Source: Apoderus coryli (taxonomy: Eukaryota; Arthropoda; Insecta; Coleoptera; Attelabidae). Taken from it: a DNA stretch of 64,000 nt. Below the pieces are notes generated by a model that saw nothing but the letters and a program-made list of their open reading frames with translations, was not told the DNA's origin and ran no database searches. How positions within the stretch are numbered: the first letter of the stretch is position 1; each line of letters starts with the position of its first letter. A program made the translations under genes and the position numbers. The stretch is taken from positions 2,428,860 to 2,492,859 of the forward strand of contig OU452199.1 of assembly GCA_911728435.2 (NCBI GenBank), read 5' to 3'. Positions 46,390-56,671 of this stretch are shown one piece after another.

Positions 46390-47800
46390 TTTTTTCTTAA
46401 TAATAATAATAATAATAGCTTTATTGTTCTACAGTAAAAAAAAATACCATTTACAGAACAATTTTAACACTCAAATGTTTATACATAGGATAAGATAGGA
46501 GGCTTGCCTCAACTTCGCCATTTGTAAAATGCTTTTTTTACAATAAAGTTATTATTATTATTATTAAATATTGATACAACAGTAGTAATATTAAAAACAA
46601 AAAAAACAAAACTAATGCATTTAAGAATTATACATATACAGCTATGAAATGTAACTTAAAAACAAAGATAAAAAAAGGAAATACAGAGCCAACAAGCTGG
46701 TTCAAGTACCCTGATAGTCGATTTTAAAACCGCATAAAGTGATTCAAAAAAATATCACAATCACTGGACACAAGATTATATGTGGAACACATACAGGTGA
46801 CTTTATTATTAGGTTCGTATGTGGTCTGTCATTATAAAAGGTCGAACTGCCTCTAGAGTTAACTCTGGGAGCCAAAAAATTTAGTCTCTGCAAAAGCTCA
46901 GGTACGTCCAGTTTATTGTGCAAGACGCCGGTAAAGAAACGTAACAGTTGTCTCCTTGAACCCAAACTCTGATACTGAAATACATCACACAAATATTCAG
47001 TTGATATATCATGCTGCGGATAAGAACCGTCAGAAATTTCAAGAATTTGCGTTGAACTTTCTCAATCATCTGGTTATAGCAACTATAATATGGGTTCCAA
47101 ACAATCGAACAGTATTCCAATTTGGAACGCACATACGCAGCATACAAAGTTCTCAACGTGCGTATATCCACGAAAGACCTAGAATTCCTCACTAAGAAGC
47201 CATCCGCCCTAGCGGCCCTCGAAACCATGCTCAGAGAACGCAAATGCATTATCAAACGTAACACCAAGGTCCCTGACGGAATCACATCCAGGAATGACAT
47301 CATGATTTACGGCGTAATTAAACACAGTGCATTCTGTTTTTCTCGTAAACGTAACCACTTTGCATTTCGATGAATTGAGGGCAAGCTTGTTAGTATCACA
47401 CCATTCCCCTATTGCACGAAGATTATCCTGTTAATCTCACACAATCATCGATAGTATTTATAGGCGAAAATATCTTGACATCATCCGCAAACAACTATCG
47501 GGAACACAATAAGGATTCCGCAAGATCATTAATAAATAGGAGAAACAAAAGAGGTCGAAGGTTTGATCCCTGTGGAACACCCGATCTTACACAATAAGTT
47601 TCCGATTTACAGCCGTTGTAGTAGACGAATTGTCGTCTTTGGCTTATATAGGACTTCATTAACGCTATTGAGCACAGTCCCATTTCAAATTGATACAGCT
47701 TCCCAAGCAACACCGAGTGATCTATCCTGTCAAATGCCTTGGCAAAATCTGTATATATAGCATCAACCTGACCTCGTTTGTCCATATCCATGTCCATTAT
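46390..47800 (-). mobile_element. Jockey-group retrotransposon, 5'-truncated
   Basis: Minus strand from about 47800: RGQVDAIYTDFAKAFDRIDHSVLL, RSGVPQGSNLRPLLFLLFIND, then through frame breaks AARADGFLVRNSRSFVDIRTL, YAAYVRSKLEYCSIVWNPYY, EKVQRKFLKFL and LRFFTGVLHNKLDVPELLQRLNFLAPR. The 3' UTR ends at (TAA)n, 46391-46412 on the plus strand. Closely related in layout to 9078-10133. Its 3' UTR is interrupted at 46495-46566. Confidence 0.8.
46495..46566 (+). mobile_element. Tiny retrotransposon 3' end inserted in another element's 3' UTR
   Basis: AGGCTTGCCTCAACTTCGCC through AATAAAGTTATTATTATTATT: a plus-strand 3' UTR with a (TTA)n tail within the minus-strand element. Only about 70 bp long. Confidence 0.55.
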
Positions 47801-47906
47801 ATTTTCTTATAAATAAGTCTTTAGTAATCATTTTGCAGGCATTTTCTTATTAAAGAAGGTGTCATTTTCTGATTTATTCTTACAGGGTGGTCAAAAAATT
47901 ATACTG

Positions 47907-48945
47907 ATAATTTTTTACTAAATATAGTAACCAATCAAATTACCTAATTTTAAGTCATGTGTCAAATTTCATCCAATCACCTCTGGATTACATGTGGTGG
48001 TTTCAGTTTGGTGTTTTTTTTTTATTTAAAATTAATTAAACGTCAAACTGAAAACTGGTTTAAAAATGTCGCGAAGATTTGGTATTGCATCTAACGATGC
48101 AATTAATGATATTATATCTAATAATATACCAAAAAATACAATCAAATCAAAAAAATATGTATGGAAAATATTTCTCGTGTTTTGTGCGACCAGAGAATAC
48201 GAACTAAATGCTGAAACGAGTTTGAATAATTTGGCTAATATATTGAAAGATTATGCGGTAAATATGAGAAAAGCTGACGGAACTGAATATAAAGAAGCAA
48301 CTGTAAAAACAATTTGGAATACTACGAGTAGGCTACTCCAAGAAAAATACTTCAATGACTTCAAAATTGTATTCGACCCGTTTACCAGTGTGATATTCAA
48401 AAATGCGCGAGATGCAAGAAATGAAAAACGTAAAAGATTACAGCAGGATCCAAACAAACGAAAATGCAGTTCATCAAATTTGAGTTCAAGTGATTTGGCT
48501 AGAATAATTGGATTATGGGATGAATGTACACCAGAAGGTTTACAACATTTTGTTTACCATATTGTAGCTGTTGAGTTAGCTTGGCGAGGTGGTGAACCAG
48601 CTGATTGCCTTATAGATTATTTCACGATTGAGAAAAATAATGATGGAACGCCAACCAACAGAATTGAATACAATCCAATATTCAGTAAAACATGCCAAGG
48701 AGGATAGAAAAATTGTACAAATAGTAAGTGGCTTGTTCCAAATATTGCAAAGGAAAGTGCATGTCCTGTTCAGTTATTCCATAAATTATTGTCCAAATGG
48801 GGGAAAAAATATTACTTCCAGTCGCCTATTCTTGAGACCAAATCGTTTCTGGAAATCCGAAAGTGACACATGGTTTGACAATATACCGGTAGGCAAGAAC
48901 ACAATTAATATGTTTGAGTTTGATTTGTGATAGTTGTAATTTAAA
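47907..48945 (+). mobile_element. Crypton element, tyrosine recombinase gene fragment (copy 1)
   Basis: Shares about 160 bp of 5' non-coding sequence (GATAATTTTTTACTAAATATAG onwards) and the gene start with the copy at 63.5 kb. The ORF opens at 48066 (MSRRFGIASNDAIND). It has an N-terminal SAM-like binding domain (SKKYVWKIFLVFCATREYEL, ILKDYAVNMRKADG) and the first part of the catalytic domain (VELAWRGGEPADCLIDYF with the catalytic Arg, FSKTCQGG with the Lys region). A TAG at 48705-48707 stops it. Past the stop CPVQLFHKLLSKWG and, after a frameshift, SSRLFLRPNRFWK and WFDNIPVGKNTI are readable to about 48905. The distal HxxR and Tyr are missing. Confidence 0.75.
48066..48707 (+). pseudogene. 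Crypton-type tyrosine recombinase, truncated (213 codons)
   Basis: The ORF corresponds to the N-terminal and early catalytic parts of Crypton recombinases, which are related to the DUF3504-type domain of vertebrate proteins such as KIAA1958. Arg in AWRGGE is the likely first catalytic residue. An in-frame stop occurs where the protein should continue, with homology resuming beyond it. Confidence 0.7.
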
Positions 48946-49181
48946 ATAATACTCTGTAGATAGTTTGATTTGATAATGATTTGTTAATAGTTTTAAATAG
49001 TGAGATTGTCAAAATAAAATAGCTTGACAAAAATAGTAGAAAAACGGCAGTATTTAATAGAAAATATCACAGTTTCAATACAGCCACAACATTTGGTCCT
49101 TGAGCATTAGAAACAGTACCTGGAAAAGCAGTTTATAAGTTGTTTTATAGTGAAAATTTAAAAAATTATAAAAAAGTAACA

Positions 49182-49799
49182 AATATGTCAGACAAAAATA
49201 TTCAAGATGAAACTTCACAAAAAATTAATAGTTTAAATAATATAGAAGAATTAAAAGGATTTTCGAATAGAACAGAAGAATGTGAAGCCAGAAGTGCTAC
49301 GAAATCAAACAGCAAACGATCTGAAATGTCTTCACGACAAGTACAACTATTAAAATTGGAAGCAAAGAAAAAGCTAGCAGTTTTGGAAAAAGAACGTATA
49401 GAACGAGAAAAACAACAAGAAAAAGAACGTATAGAACGTGAAAACCTACAACAAAAAGCACTTTATGAAAAGGAAAAAGAAATTTTAGAATTAGAACTAC
49501 AAATGCAGCTAAGTCACATAGGATCATCGGTATGTACAGCTCCTGCCTGCCGCCTTGGGCTATTATCAAGCAACACGCTTTCGGCATTCTCTGTGACAAA
49601 ATTATCTCGGTATTATCAAGACCCTAGGGGTATTACTACTGAAAACGATGTTATAAAAACAGTCGAAAGTCAGAGTTTTCAAATGGAACAAGTATATTTT
49701 TATAATTTTATCTTACGTATCATTAAAAATTATAGAAACTTTCTAAAAGGTTACTGTTTTCGAAAATGCAAAACGCTTCTGGAATGTCATCTTTTGTAA
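49182..49799 (+). CDS. Coiled-coil ORF, possibly Gag-like
   Basis: ATG at 49182 (MSDKNIQDETSQ) gives about 205 codons. The middle is a strong charged coiled coil (ALEKERIEREKQQEKERIER-like repeats, EKEILELELQMQLSHI). This Lys/Glu-rich helix resembles the start of BEL/Pao-type Gag proteins, but no downstream protease, RT or LTR was found. Function unknown. It may be a transposon gene piece related to the adjoining Crypton or an unrelated remnant. Confidence 0.35.
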   Translation, partial: NMSDKNIQDETSQKINSLNNIEELKGFSNRTEECEARSATKSNSKRSEMSSRQVQLLKLEAKKKLAVLEKERIEREKQQEKERIERENLQQKALYEKEKEILELELQMQLSHIGSSVCTAPACRLGLLSSNTLSAFSVTKLSRYYQDPRGITTENDVIKTVESQSFQMEQVYFYNFILRIIKNYRNFLKGYCFRKCKTLLECHLL

Positions 49800-50049
49800 T
49801 TATTTCAGCAAAACTTGATTTCCGTCAATAGTATACTTTTTTTAATGTTACTTGAAAATGTGGGTTTTACCAGGTAGGTACTGATCAAAATCAGGGCATT
49901 TGTATAGTTTTTTATAAACAAAACAAGATGCCTACTGTAGATTAGGTTCTAGAAAAACTTAAAAAATACGACAATATAATTACAATTGCTGGGCGACATT
50001 GCGGATTTAAACATAAAAAAATTGACAAGAGAATGACTGTAGTGGAATC
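49800..50049. other. Short AT-rich spacer
   Basis: Nothing recognised between the coiled-coil ORF and the RT fragment. Confidence 0.3.
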
Positions 50050-50450
50050 AAGAAGAATATTAGAATTTACCAGTCAGGGTTCCGAAAGGGCCTGAGTACT
50101 ACCACTGCTGTGTTAAAAGTGTCGAGCGATATATTGAGGAGTATTGACAGGAGGGAAACTGCAGCGCTGTCGCTGTTAGATTGCATTAAGGCTTTCGAGT
50201 CGATAGACCATCAGCTTGTTTGTGTGAAGTTAGGTTATTATGGCTTTACTCGACATTCTGTAGGGTTTATAAAAGTAGCTATTTGAAAAATCGTTCCCAG
50301 TACGTTATGATAGTTGGTAAAACATCTGAGAGGATGGCTCTTACCAGGGATGTTCCTCAAGTGTCCATATTGGGACCTCTGCTATTTGTAATTTTTACGA
50401 TGGATTTGGGAAGTTGCGTTCATGTCAGATGCATCAGTATATCCCAGTAA
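50050..50450 (+). mobile_element. Non-LTR RT palm fragment
   Basis: Coding in two frames: YQSGFRKGLSTTTAVLKV, then LLDCIKAFESIDHQLV (palm motif A, altered), KSSYLKNRSQYVM and DVPQVSILGPLLFVIFTMDL (normally GVPQGSVLGPLLF). The YADD region and tail are missing. Confidence 0.7.
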
Positions 50451-51070
50451 ACACACATACGTTTATTTAACGTTTATCATTACAAAACACCTTTCCAGAA
50501 AAATGTACATTAGATACATACATTTGACTTTGATATGTCGCACTTTTTCACGTTACAGAACACGAATAACGAAACGTTAGTTAAATGCTTTAACGTGTAT
50601 TGAACGTATTTATGTACCTATATATATTCAACTGTGAAATCAAACGTTATTTATACGTTACTAAAATACGTTAATAATATGATTACACAAATGTTAATTA
50701 ATAGCTTTAAAAAACGTTTGTGTAATCGTATTAATTACGCATTTTAGAAACATTTAAATTTTGTTTGATTTCACGTTATTTAAAGTTGCTTTTATATATT
50801 TTTGTAACGTGAAATATACGTTCATAAAATGTATGGAATAAATCAATAAAACTACCAGATTTCCATTGTTGAGTTGATAGAAAAGTTTGATGAAAAAATA
50901 ATGCCCTTTTTGTTAAACAGTTAAACCAAAAAATATAAACATTTGGGTGTTTTTTAATATTAAATATTGTGGTCAAATATAACTTACAAAATTATACGAT
51001 ACAATAATGCACGTTTCGGCGAACTATGCCGTTTTCTGTCGCCGAAACTTACGTTGTATCGATTAATTTT
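50451..51070. repeat. Sequence rich in AACGTT/ACGTTA motifs
   Basis: Short motifs such as AACGTTT, ACGTTA and TAACGT recur many times, with no ORF. The same style continues in the 51071-51448 block and its copies at the palindrome centre, so this is probably the left part of one unnamed repeat. CGTTTCGGCGAA and TCGCCGAAAC at 51012-51049 form a small hairpin. Confidence 0.5.
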
Positions 51071-51448
51071 TGTAATTTTTTTTTGACAATATTTTATAGA
51101 ACAATATTGAATAACACAAAAAAAAACAAACGGATTTTTGCATATTTACAACAAACAATCCAACTTTTTGGTTTATTTTACACGTTACCTTAACTGTAAT
51201 TTTCGGATTATTATAAAATACTTAAAAAACGTCATTTTAACGTTTTGATTGTCGCCTCTAAAAATTATGCGCTTCTAATGAACATTTTCTAACGTTATTT
51301 TAGCTATAAATAGCGGTTTATTATAAATTACATAAAGAACGTTTTATAAACGTTTTTAATTTTGACAATGTTTGACACGCGTTTAAAAAACACCTAAAAC
51401 AAACGTTTTTATTTTATGGTTTATTTATAATACATATACAACGTTAAT
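51071..51448 (+). repeat. Direct copy of the palindrome core
   Basis: Matches 56621-56998 without visible difference at a constant offset of 5550 bp, from TGTAATTTTTTTTTGAC through ATACAACGTTAAT. It ends a few bp before the left palindrome arm starts (51454). The 327 bp next to the spacer are thus present three times: here, inverted at 56294-56620, and at 56672-56998. Confidence 0.92.
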
Positions 51449-51453
51449 ATAAT

Positions 51454-51877
51454 AAGAAAAAGTCATTCTTTATAAAAAAGTCTGCTTGTGTCAAAACTAC
51501 AATTTCGAGTACGAAATTTACGATTACTATACAGGGTATATCAAAAATAACATTTTTAATGATTCTGATTTTTTGTTTTTTTTAATTTTATGAAAATATT
51601 TTCAAAATCGTGATTTATTACACCAATTGTGCAAAAAACACTAATAAACTTTTTTCTGAAAGTGGTTAATTTCATAGCTACTTTTAAAATAATTAAATTA
51701 AAAAAACAAGGAAATTAAAATCATTAAAAATATTATTTTTGATATACCCTGTATAGTAATCGTAAATTTGGTATTTGAATTCGTAGTTTTGACACAAACA
51801 GACGTTTTTATAAAAAATGACTTTTTCTTCTAAATCTACAAATAAAAAAGTTTTTCTTCTTCCAAACTCTATCCAAT
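51454..51877. mobile_element. Palindromic MITE (family A), copy 5, cut at its outer arm
   Basis: Same family as 42418-42900, ending CCAAACTCTATCCAATGTGC at the inner side. The outer arm is cut at AAGAAAAAGTCATTC, exactly where inverted homology to the right arm ends, so the rearrangement breakpoint lies inside this MITE. Confidence 0.8.
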
Positions 51878-51887
51878 GTGCTCTAGT

Positions 51888-52186
51888 TTCATATGAAAAG
51901 CTCAATTATATTATGTAAACGTCAGTAACAAGAAATGTGTTAAGGCCACTTCGAGCAAAAATTACATTTTAAAAATTATAAAAAAAATATACATTTCAAA
52001 ATTATAAATCAAATTTTCATTGTTAAACTTTCCAAGCCTAATGATGAAGAAATATTTTTTAATCATGATTTGTTTAGTTGATTTATAAATTATAATTTTG
52101 AAATGTGATTTTTTTGTACGAGTCATGGATAAAATTTCATATGAAAAGCTCAATTAGATTATGTAAACGTCAGTAACAAGAAATAT
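51888..52186. repeat. Unit with about 50-bp direct repeats at its ends
   Basis: TTTCATATGAAAAGCTCAAT through GTCAGTAACAAGAAAT occurs at about 51888-51937 and 52136-52184. Between them, TACATTTCAAAATTATAAATC and TTTATAAATTATAATTTTGAAATG form an inverted pair. The direct-repeat sequence is also present (inverted) at 38695-38730 beside a degenerate hammerhead. Mirrored at 61106-61404. Confidence 0.75.
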
Positions 52187-52611
52187 GGAGAGCTATTCGT
52201 GCCTCGAGGGCAACAGTTTATTTAACCTACCAATACGAGAAAAAAAATTTTTTTTTCTTAAAGTCAAATAAACCCACACCCAAAAAGCAACTTAAATCAC
52301 ATAACGTTTTCCTAATTTTATCGAATGAAATGATTTATAAAAAGAAAATAAAACTCGAGTGATGCGGGATTTGATTTTGTTTTAATGATTTGCAATTTTA
52401 TAATTTCAATTGTAGTTTTAAGAATGTACCTACACATTTATCTGACTTTAAACAAAAAAAACTAAAACATTTTTGTCACGTAATGGTGAATTACAAAATA
52501 TTCTTAATAATTATTCCAATATATATAAATAATAAAATACATCATTTTTTCTAGGAATTAACATTACATAAAGATAACATTTAATAATAATAAATAGCTT
52601 TTCGCAAATTA

Positions 52612-52659
52612 ACTAACCACTGATGATGGAGCATGCTCCGAAACATGTATGGTTAAAAA
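52612..52659 (+). ncRNA. Hammerhead ribozyme candidate (left arm, outer)
   Basis: TAACCA + CTGATGA (52621-52627) + stem II GGAGCATGCTCC + GAAAC (52641-52645) + ATGTA + TGGTTA. Helix I TAACCA/TGGTTA is fully paired. The cleavage triplet would be GTA (52648-52650), an allowed NUH. Helix III is the short ACATGT. All core bases are present. Confidence 0.8.
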
Positions 52660-52765
52660 ATTAATTTTTATTTCTTGAAGTAATCCATATCAGAGACGAG
52701 TTGAATGTGTAAGACAATGTCTACTCGACCAAACTATTTGTATATTTGTTCGCAATCAGCTTGCA

Positions 52766-52811
52766 GCGCCAGACATGTTTCGGAAAACTAAGTTTCCATC
52801 ATCAGTGGCTC
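52766..52811 (-). ncRNA. Hammerhead ribozyme candidate (left arm, inner)
   Basis: Minus strand: GAGCCA, CTGATGA (52805-52799), stem II TGGAAACTTAGTTTTCC, GAAAC (52781-52777), ATGTC with the GTC triplet at 52774-52772, then TGGCGC. Helix I is GCCA/TGGC. It faces the hammerhead at 52612 and lies about 65 bp upstream of the RTE ORF. Confidence 0.8.
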
Positions 52812-52875
52812 AGTATACATAGTTACGCAGTAATGTTAAGTACAAGTCAAACACAGTATGGCATGGATTATTTAA

Positions 52876-54849
52876 ATGTCTATATACAAACTAAGACAAC
52901 TCATGAGAAATGAAGATCTTACAAAGAGATATGCGGAATCCATCAATAAATACGTGAAAAGTATTAATCAAACTAATAATATTGAAGACATTGTTATTGC
53001 AATAAAAGAGTCCATAAAAGCATCAAACGAAGAAATCAAATCGAAAATAAGAAAAGGGAAAAAGAAAGAATGGATGACGATAGAGATATTGGATCTGATG
53101 GAAGGTCGCAGGAAATATAAAATCCAGGGAAATCAAGAGAAATATAAGGATACTCACAAGGAAATAAGAAGGAAGATCAAAGAAGCAAAGGAACTATGGA
53201 TGGAAGAATCACATATATACAGAAAACAACACAAAAGTCGAATACGCAATGATCAAAATGAGTATATAACATCAGAAGAAGAACTAGCAACGACATGGAA
53301 AAAATACGCGGAAAACCTTTTCAATGATATAAGACCACAGCAGCCAGTGCATACGCTGCACTCTGATAATTTATCGGGGCCCTCTATAATTAAAAGCGAA
53401 GTGATATATGCCATCAAGTCAACCAAGATGTACAAAGCCCCAGGACCAGATGACATCACCGTAGAAGCAATTAAGTTGTTAGACGAAGAAAATGTAGAAA
53501 TGCTAGTGAATTTGTTCAATCGCATATATGACACTGGCCACATTCCATCTGATTGGCTTCGATCAACGTTCGTAATGATCCCAAAGACGACGAAATGTAA
53601 AGACCATCGCCTTATCAGCCTAATGAGTCATCTGCTGAAGGTATTCCTTCGTATTCTACACTCTAGAATGTTCAATAAACTAGAAGATCTAAGCGGAGAC
53701 ACACAGTTTGGTTTTAAAAGCGGAATGGGGACTCGTGAAGCCGTTTTCTGCCTGAATACTTTAGTACAAAACAGCTTAGACCAACGAAAAGACATATATA
53801 TGCTGTTTATTGATTACGAGAAGGCCTTCGACAATGTTAGACATGACACCTTGTTGAAACTTCTGCACAATGCCAATATTGACGCAAAAGATATCAGAAT
53901 CATCCAAAATCTATACTGGAATCAAAAAGCCTGTGTAAGATTTGAGAAATCACTAACAACAGACGAATTTAAAGTTCTAAAGGGGGTTCGACAAGGGTGC
54001 ATACTGTCACCAATACTGTTTAACTTATACGTCGAAAATATATTTTCTGAGGCGCTGGAAGACTTAGAGTGTGGGATTAAAGTAAATGGTATACCAATTA
54101 ACAACATACGTTATGCAGACGACACCGTAATCATTGCTGACAGTGAAGAGGACTTACAGCTAATACTGGAGCAGATAAATACAGTTGGAAAGGGGAATGG
54201 TCTCAAAATAAACATACAAAAGACAAAGTACATGATAGTAAGCAGAAACCCTCCTCAAAATGCTGTGTTAAACTTGGAAGACCAACCTATTGAACGAGTG
54301 CAAAACTTTAAATACCTTGGAACCAACATAAATGAACAATGGAATCCCGAACAGGAAATTTGCTGTCGCATACAACAAGCGAGGCAAGCTTTCACAAGCC
54401 TAAGACCCTTTCTTTGCAACCTGACATTGTCCCTCAAATTAAGATGCAGAATGGTGCAGTGTTACGTCTGGACCATCCTGTTATATGGAATGGAAACATG
54501 GACTCTGAAGATCCGGTCGATAAACAAGCTTGAGGCTTTTGAAATGTGGTGTCTAAGAAGGATGCTACGTATATCGTGGGTAGACCGAGTTCGAAATGAA
54601 GACGTTCTTAGAAGGGCGGGATGCGAAAGAGAACTTTTCAACATAATCAAGAAGCGGAAAATTGGATACCTGGGCCACATACTACGAGGAGAGAAATACA
54701 AAATATCACAGATAATTCTCCAAGGAAAAATTGAAGGGAAGAGAGGAGTAGGACGTAAACAGATATCCTGGTTGAGAAACATCAAGAACTGGACAGGCAT
54801 TAGCAATACGGGCTCTGTCGCGCTGCGGAAGCAAGGACACTTATTATGA
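52876..54849 (+). CDS. RTE-type retrotransposon reverse transcriptase, intact 657-codon ORF (left arm)
   Basis: The open frame begins in the linker upstream of RT (MSIYKLRQLMRNEDLTKR, lysine-rich helix). The RT domain follows: APGPDDITVEAIKLL, FVMIPKTTKCKDHRLISLMSH, TQFGFKSGMGTREAVF, MLFIDYEKAFDNVRHD (catalytic Asp), GVRQGCILSPILFNLY and IRYADDTVIIADS (catalytic YADD). After it come INIQKTKYMIVSR, FKYLGTNINEQWNPEQEI, LLYGMETWTLK, FEMWCLRRMLRISWVDRV and KKRKIGYLGHILRGEK, ending after WLRNIKNWTGI in a short off-frame tail. The N-terminal endonuclease of full RTE proteins is missing, so it is 5'-truncated although all RT catalytic residues remain. The 3' end is near 54898 with AAGAAGAAGAATA. Confidence 0.9.
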   Translation: MSIYKLRQLMRNEDLTKRYAESINKYVKSINQTNNIEDIVIAIKESIKASNEEIKSKIRKGKKKEWMTIEILDLMEGRRKYKIQGNQEKYKDTHKEIRRKIKEAKELWMEESHIYRKQHKSRIRNDQNEYITSEEELATTWKKYAENLFNDIRPQQPVHTLHSDNLSGPSIIKSEVIYAIKSTKMYKAPGPDDITVEAIKLLDEENVEMLVNLFNRIYDTGHIPSDWLRSTFVMIPKTTKCKDHRLISLMSHLLKVFLRILHSRMFNKLEDLSGDTQFGFKSGMGTREAVFCLNTLVQNSLDQRKDIYMLFIDYEKAFDNVRHDTLLKLLHNANIDAKDIRIIQNLYWNQKACVRFEKSLTTDEFKVLKGVRQGCILSPILFNLYVENIFSEALEDLECGIKVNGIPINNIRYADDTVIIADSEEDLQLILEQINTVGKGNGLKINIQKTKYMIVSRNPPQNAVLNLEDQPIERVQNFKYLGTNINEQWNPEQEICCRIQQARQAFTSLRPFLCNLTLSLKLRCRMVQCYVWTILLYGMETWTLKIRSINKLEAFEMWCLRRMLRISWVDRVRNEDVLRRAGCERELFNIIKKRKIGYLGHILRGEKYKISQIILQGKIEGKRGVGRKQISWLRNIKNWTGISNTGSVALRKQGHLL

Positions 54850-55744
54850 TGAGATAGTCGCCAACGCACTAGAAGTGTACGGCATTTTAAGAAGAAGAAT
54901 ATACAAACTGAAAGTGTTATAGCTCTTAGACATTAGAATATTGTAAATGATTATGTAAAAACTTACCAAGTAGTGGAAGTTATTGAAATAAAATGTTATA
55001 AAATTAAAATTAAAAAACATATTCTTATTGAAAATGAGAAACCCAGAACATTTTTTAATTTTTGGTGGAGGTGGATTTTTATTTCCTGTATACCCTTTTA
55101 ATAAGAGCTTGAAAAAGCTGCAAATAAAGATCCGAAACGTCGCCCTATTTTAATCAAATGTTTTTTGACTTAATCTTGTCCTGAGATTGATGTATTCATT
55201 TTTAATTTCGCTCATAATTTAATAGGTCACAATTTATTAAATATTTAGATAATATTATATTTAGACTGATAATTAGGATTATAACGGAAATTCTTTAACT
55301 TTATTATTTTATGTTTTGCAAATAAAAATGTTATAAACGTTATTTAAGATAAAATTTTGTTGTGTAATGTACGTTACCGATAGCAACCGGTAAACCATGT
55401 CGTTGTGAATATTTTAAGAAAATTTGATACGATGTTTTTGATACATATTATGTTGTGTTGTACCTACTTTCCACTAGCTTCATATATTTATCGATTTCTA
55501 TCGCAGTAAATACTCTAAAGAAATGTCAGTGTTTTGATTCCTTCCATTTGTAGCACTACCTTAATTTGGATCGCTAGGCGCGACGGGTCGAGGCCTGTTC
55601 AGGGCCGTTCTTGGGGAAACAGTCGCCTTTCTGCGAGAAGAATTTTCCCGCCCTATAACCAAATAATTGAATTGAAATTTCTCTGGACAACCGCCATTAT
55701 TAAATCTGTACGCGATTGGACAATTTAAATTGACAATTACCTAC

Positions 55745-56112
55745 CACACCAAATTTGTTTGTTTTTATAATCTAACCATGGGCCATAAATAACATCTCCA
55801 TAATTACAGCGGCTTAACACTAAGCTCTCAGATAACTGTTACATTAGTTCCAAACTCAATAAGTGCCTATTACGATATAAATTTCTTAGTGCCATCTTTG
55901 CACAATTTTATTTACATGAGTTTCGAACCTCAATTTCTCATCAAATATATTGCCTAAATTTCTTATTTCAGTTTATTTCTATCTTAATACTTAATTCGTT
56001 GGACTCAGACCTCAAGCCAAAGTAAATTACTATTGAATTTAACGGATTCATCCTCAAACCATGATCAGAACAAAAACGGAAAACATCCTGCAAGGACTTG
56101 TGTATGTTACTT
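55745..56112 (-). mobile_element. Non-LTR RT remnant (left arm)
   Basis: Minus-strand broken-frame peptides HGLRMNPLNSIVIYFG, IFDEKLRFETHVNKIVQR and LSRCNYGDVIYGPWLD, matching the segment after YADD in CR1/Jockey-like RTs. It is opposite in orientation to the RTE gene of the same arm. Confidence 0.65.
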
Positions 56113-56620
56113 TTTGCAATCATTTCTTCATTCTCACCATAAGACACGTAAACACATATACGTACGTTGATAATTGGTCTTACGATAGAAAAGTGACGGT
56201 TTATTTTAAGTTTAATTTTACACCGTTCAGTTTAAACGTTATAGACATGTGTTTTTATTATCTAAATACAACTACGTGCATTAGTTATGTTTAATTAACG
56301 TTGTATATGTATTATAAATAAACCATAAAATAAAAACGTTTGTTTTAGGTGTTTTTTAAACGCGTGTCAAACATTGTCAAAATTAAAAACGTTTATAAAA
56401 CGTTCTTTATGTAATTTATAATAAACCGCTATTTATAGCTAAAATAACGTTAGAAAATGTTCATTAGAAGCGCATAATTTTTAGAGGCGACAATCAAAAC
56501 GTTAAAATGACGTTTTTTAAGTATTTTATAATAATCCGAAAATTACAGTTAAGGTAACGTGTAAAATAAACCAAAAAGTTGGATTGTTTGTTGTAAATAT
56601 GCAAAAATCCGTTTGTTTTT

Positions 56621-56671
56621 TGTAATTTTTTTTTGACAATATTTTATAGAACAATATTGAATAACACAAAA
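56621..56671. other. Spacer at the centre of the giant palindrome
   Basis: 51 bp, TGTAATTTTTTTTTGACAAT to ATAACACAAAA, not self-complementary overall. Its left neighbour ends in GTTTGTTTTT and the spacer starts with a T-rich run, giving short T-rich microhomology at the turn-around. Confidence 0.85.

Noticed and set aside
55100..55150. GATCCGAAACGTCGCCC near AAGCTGCAAATAAAG, mirrored at 58145-58190, as a further hammerhead pair
   Set aside because: GAAACGTC is present, but the CTGANGA core and a stem II hairpin are not. At most a very worn motif.
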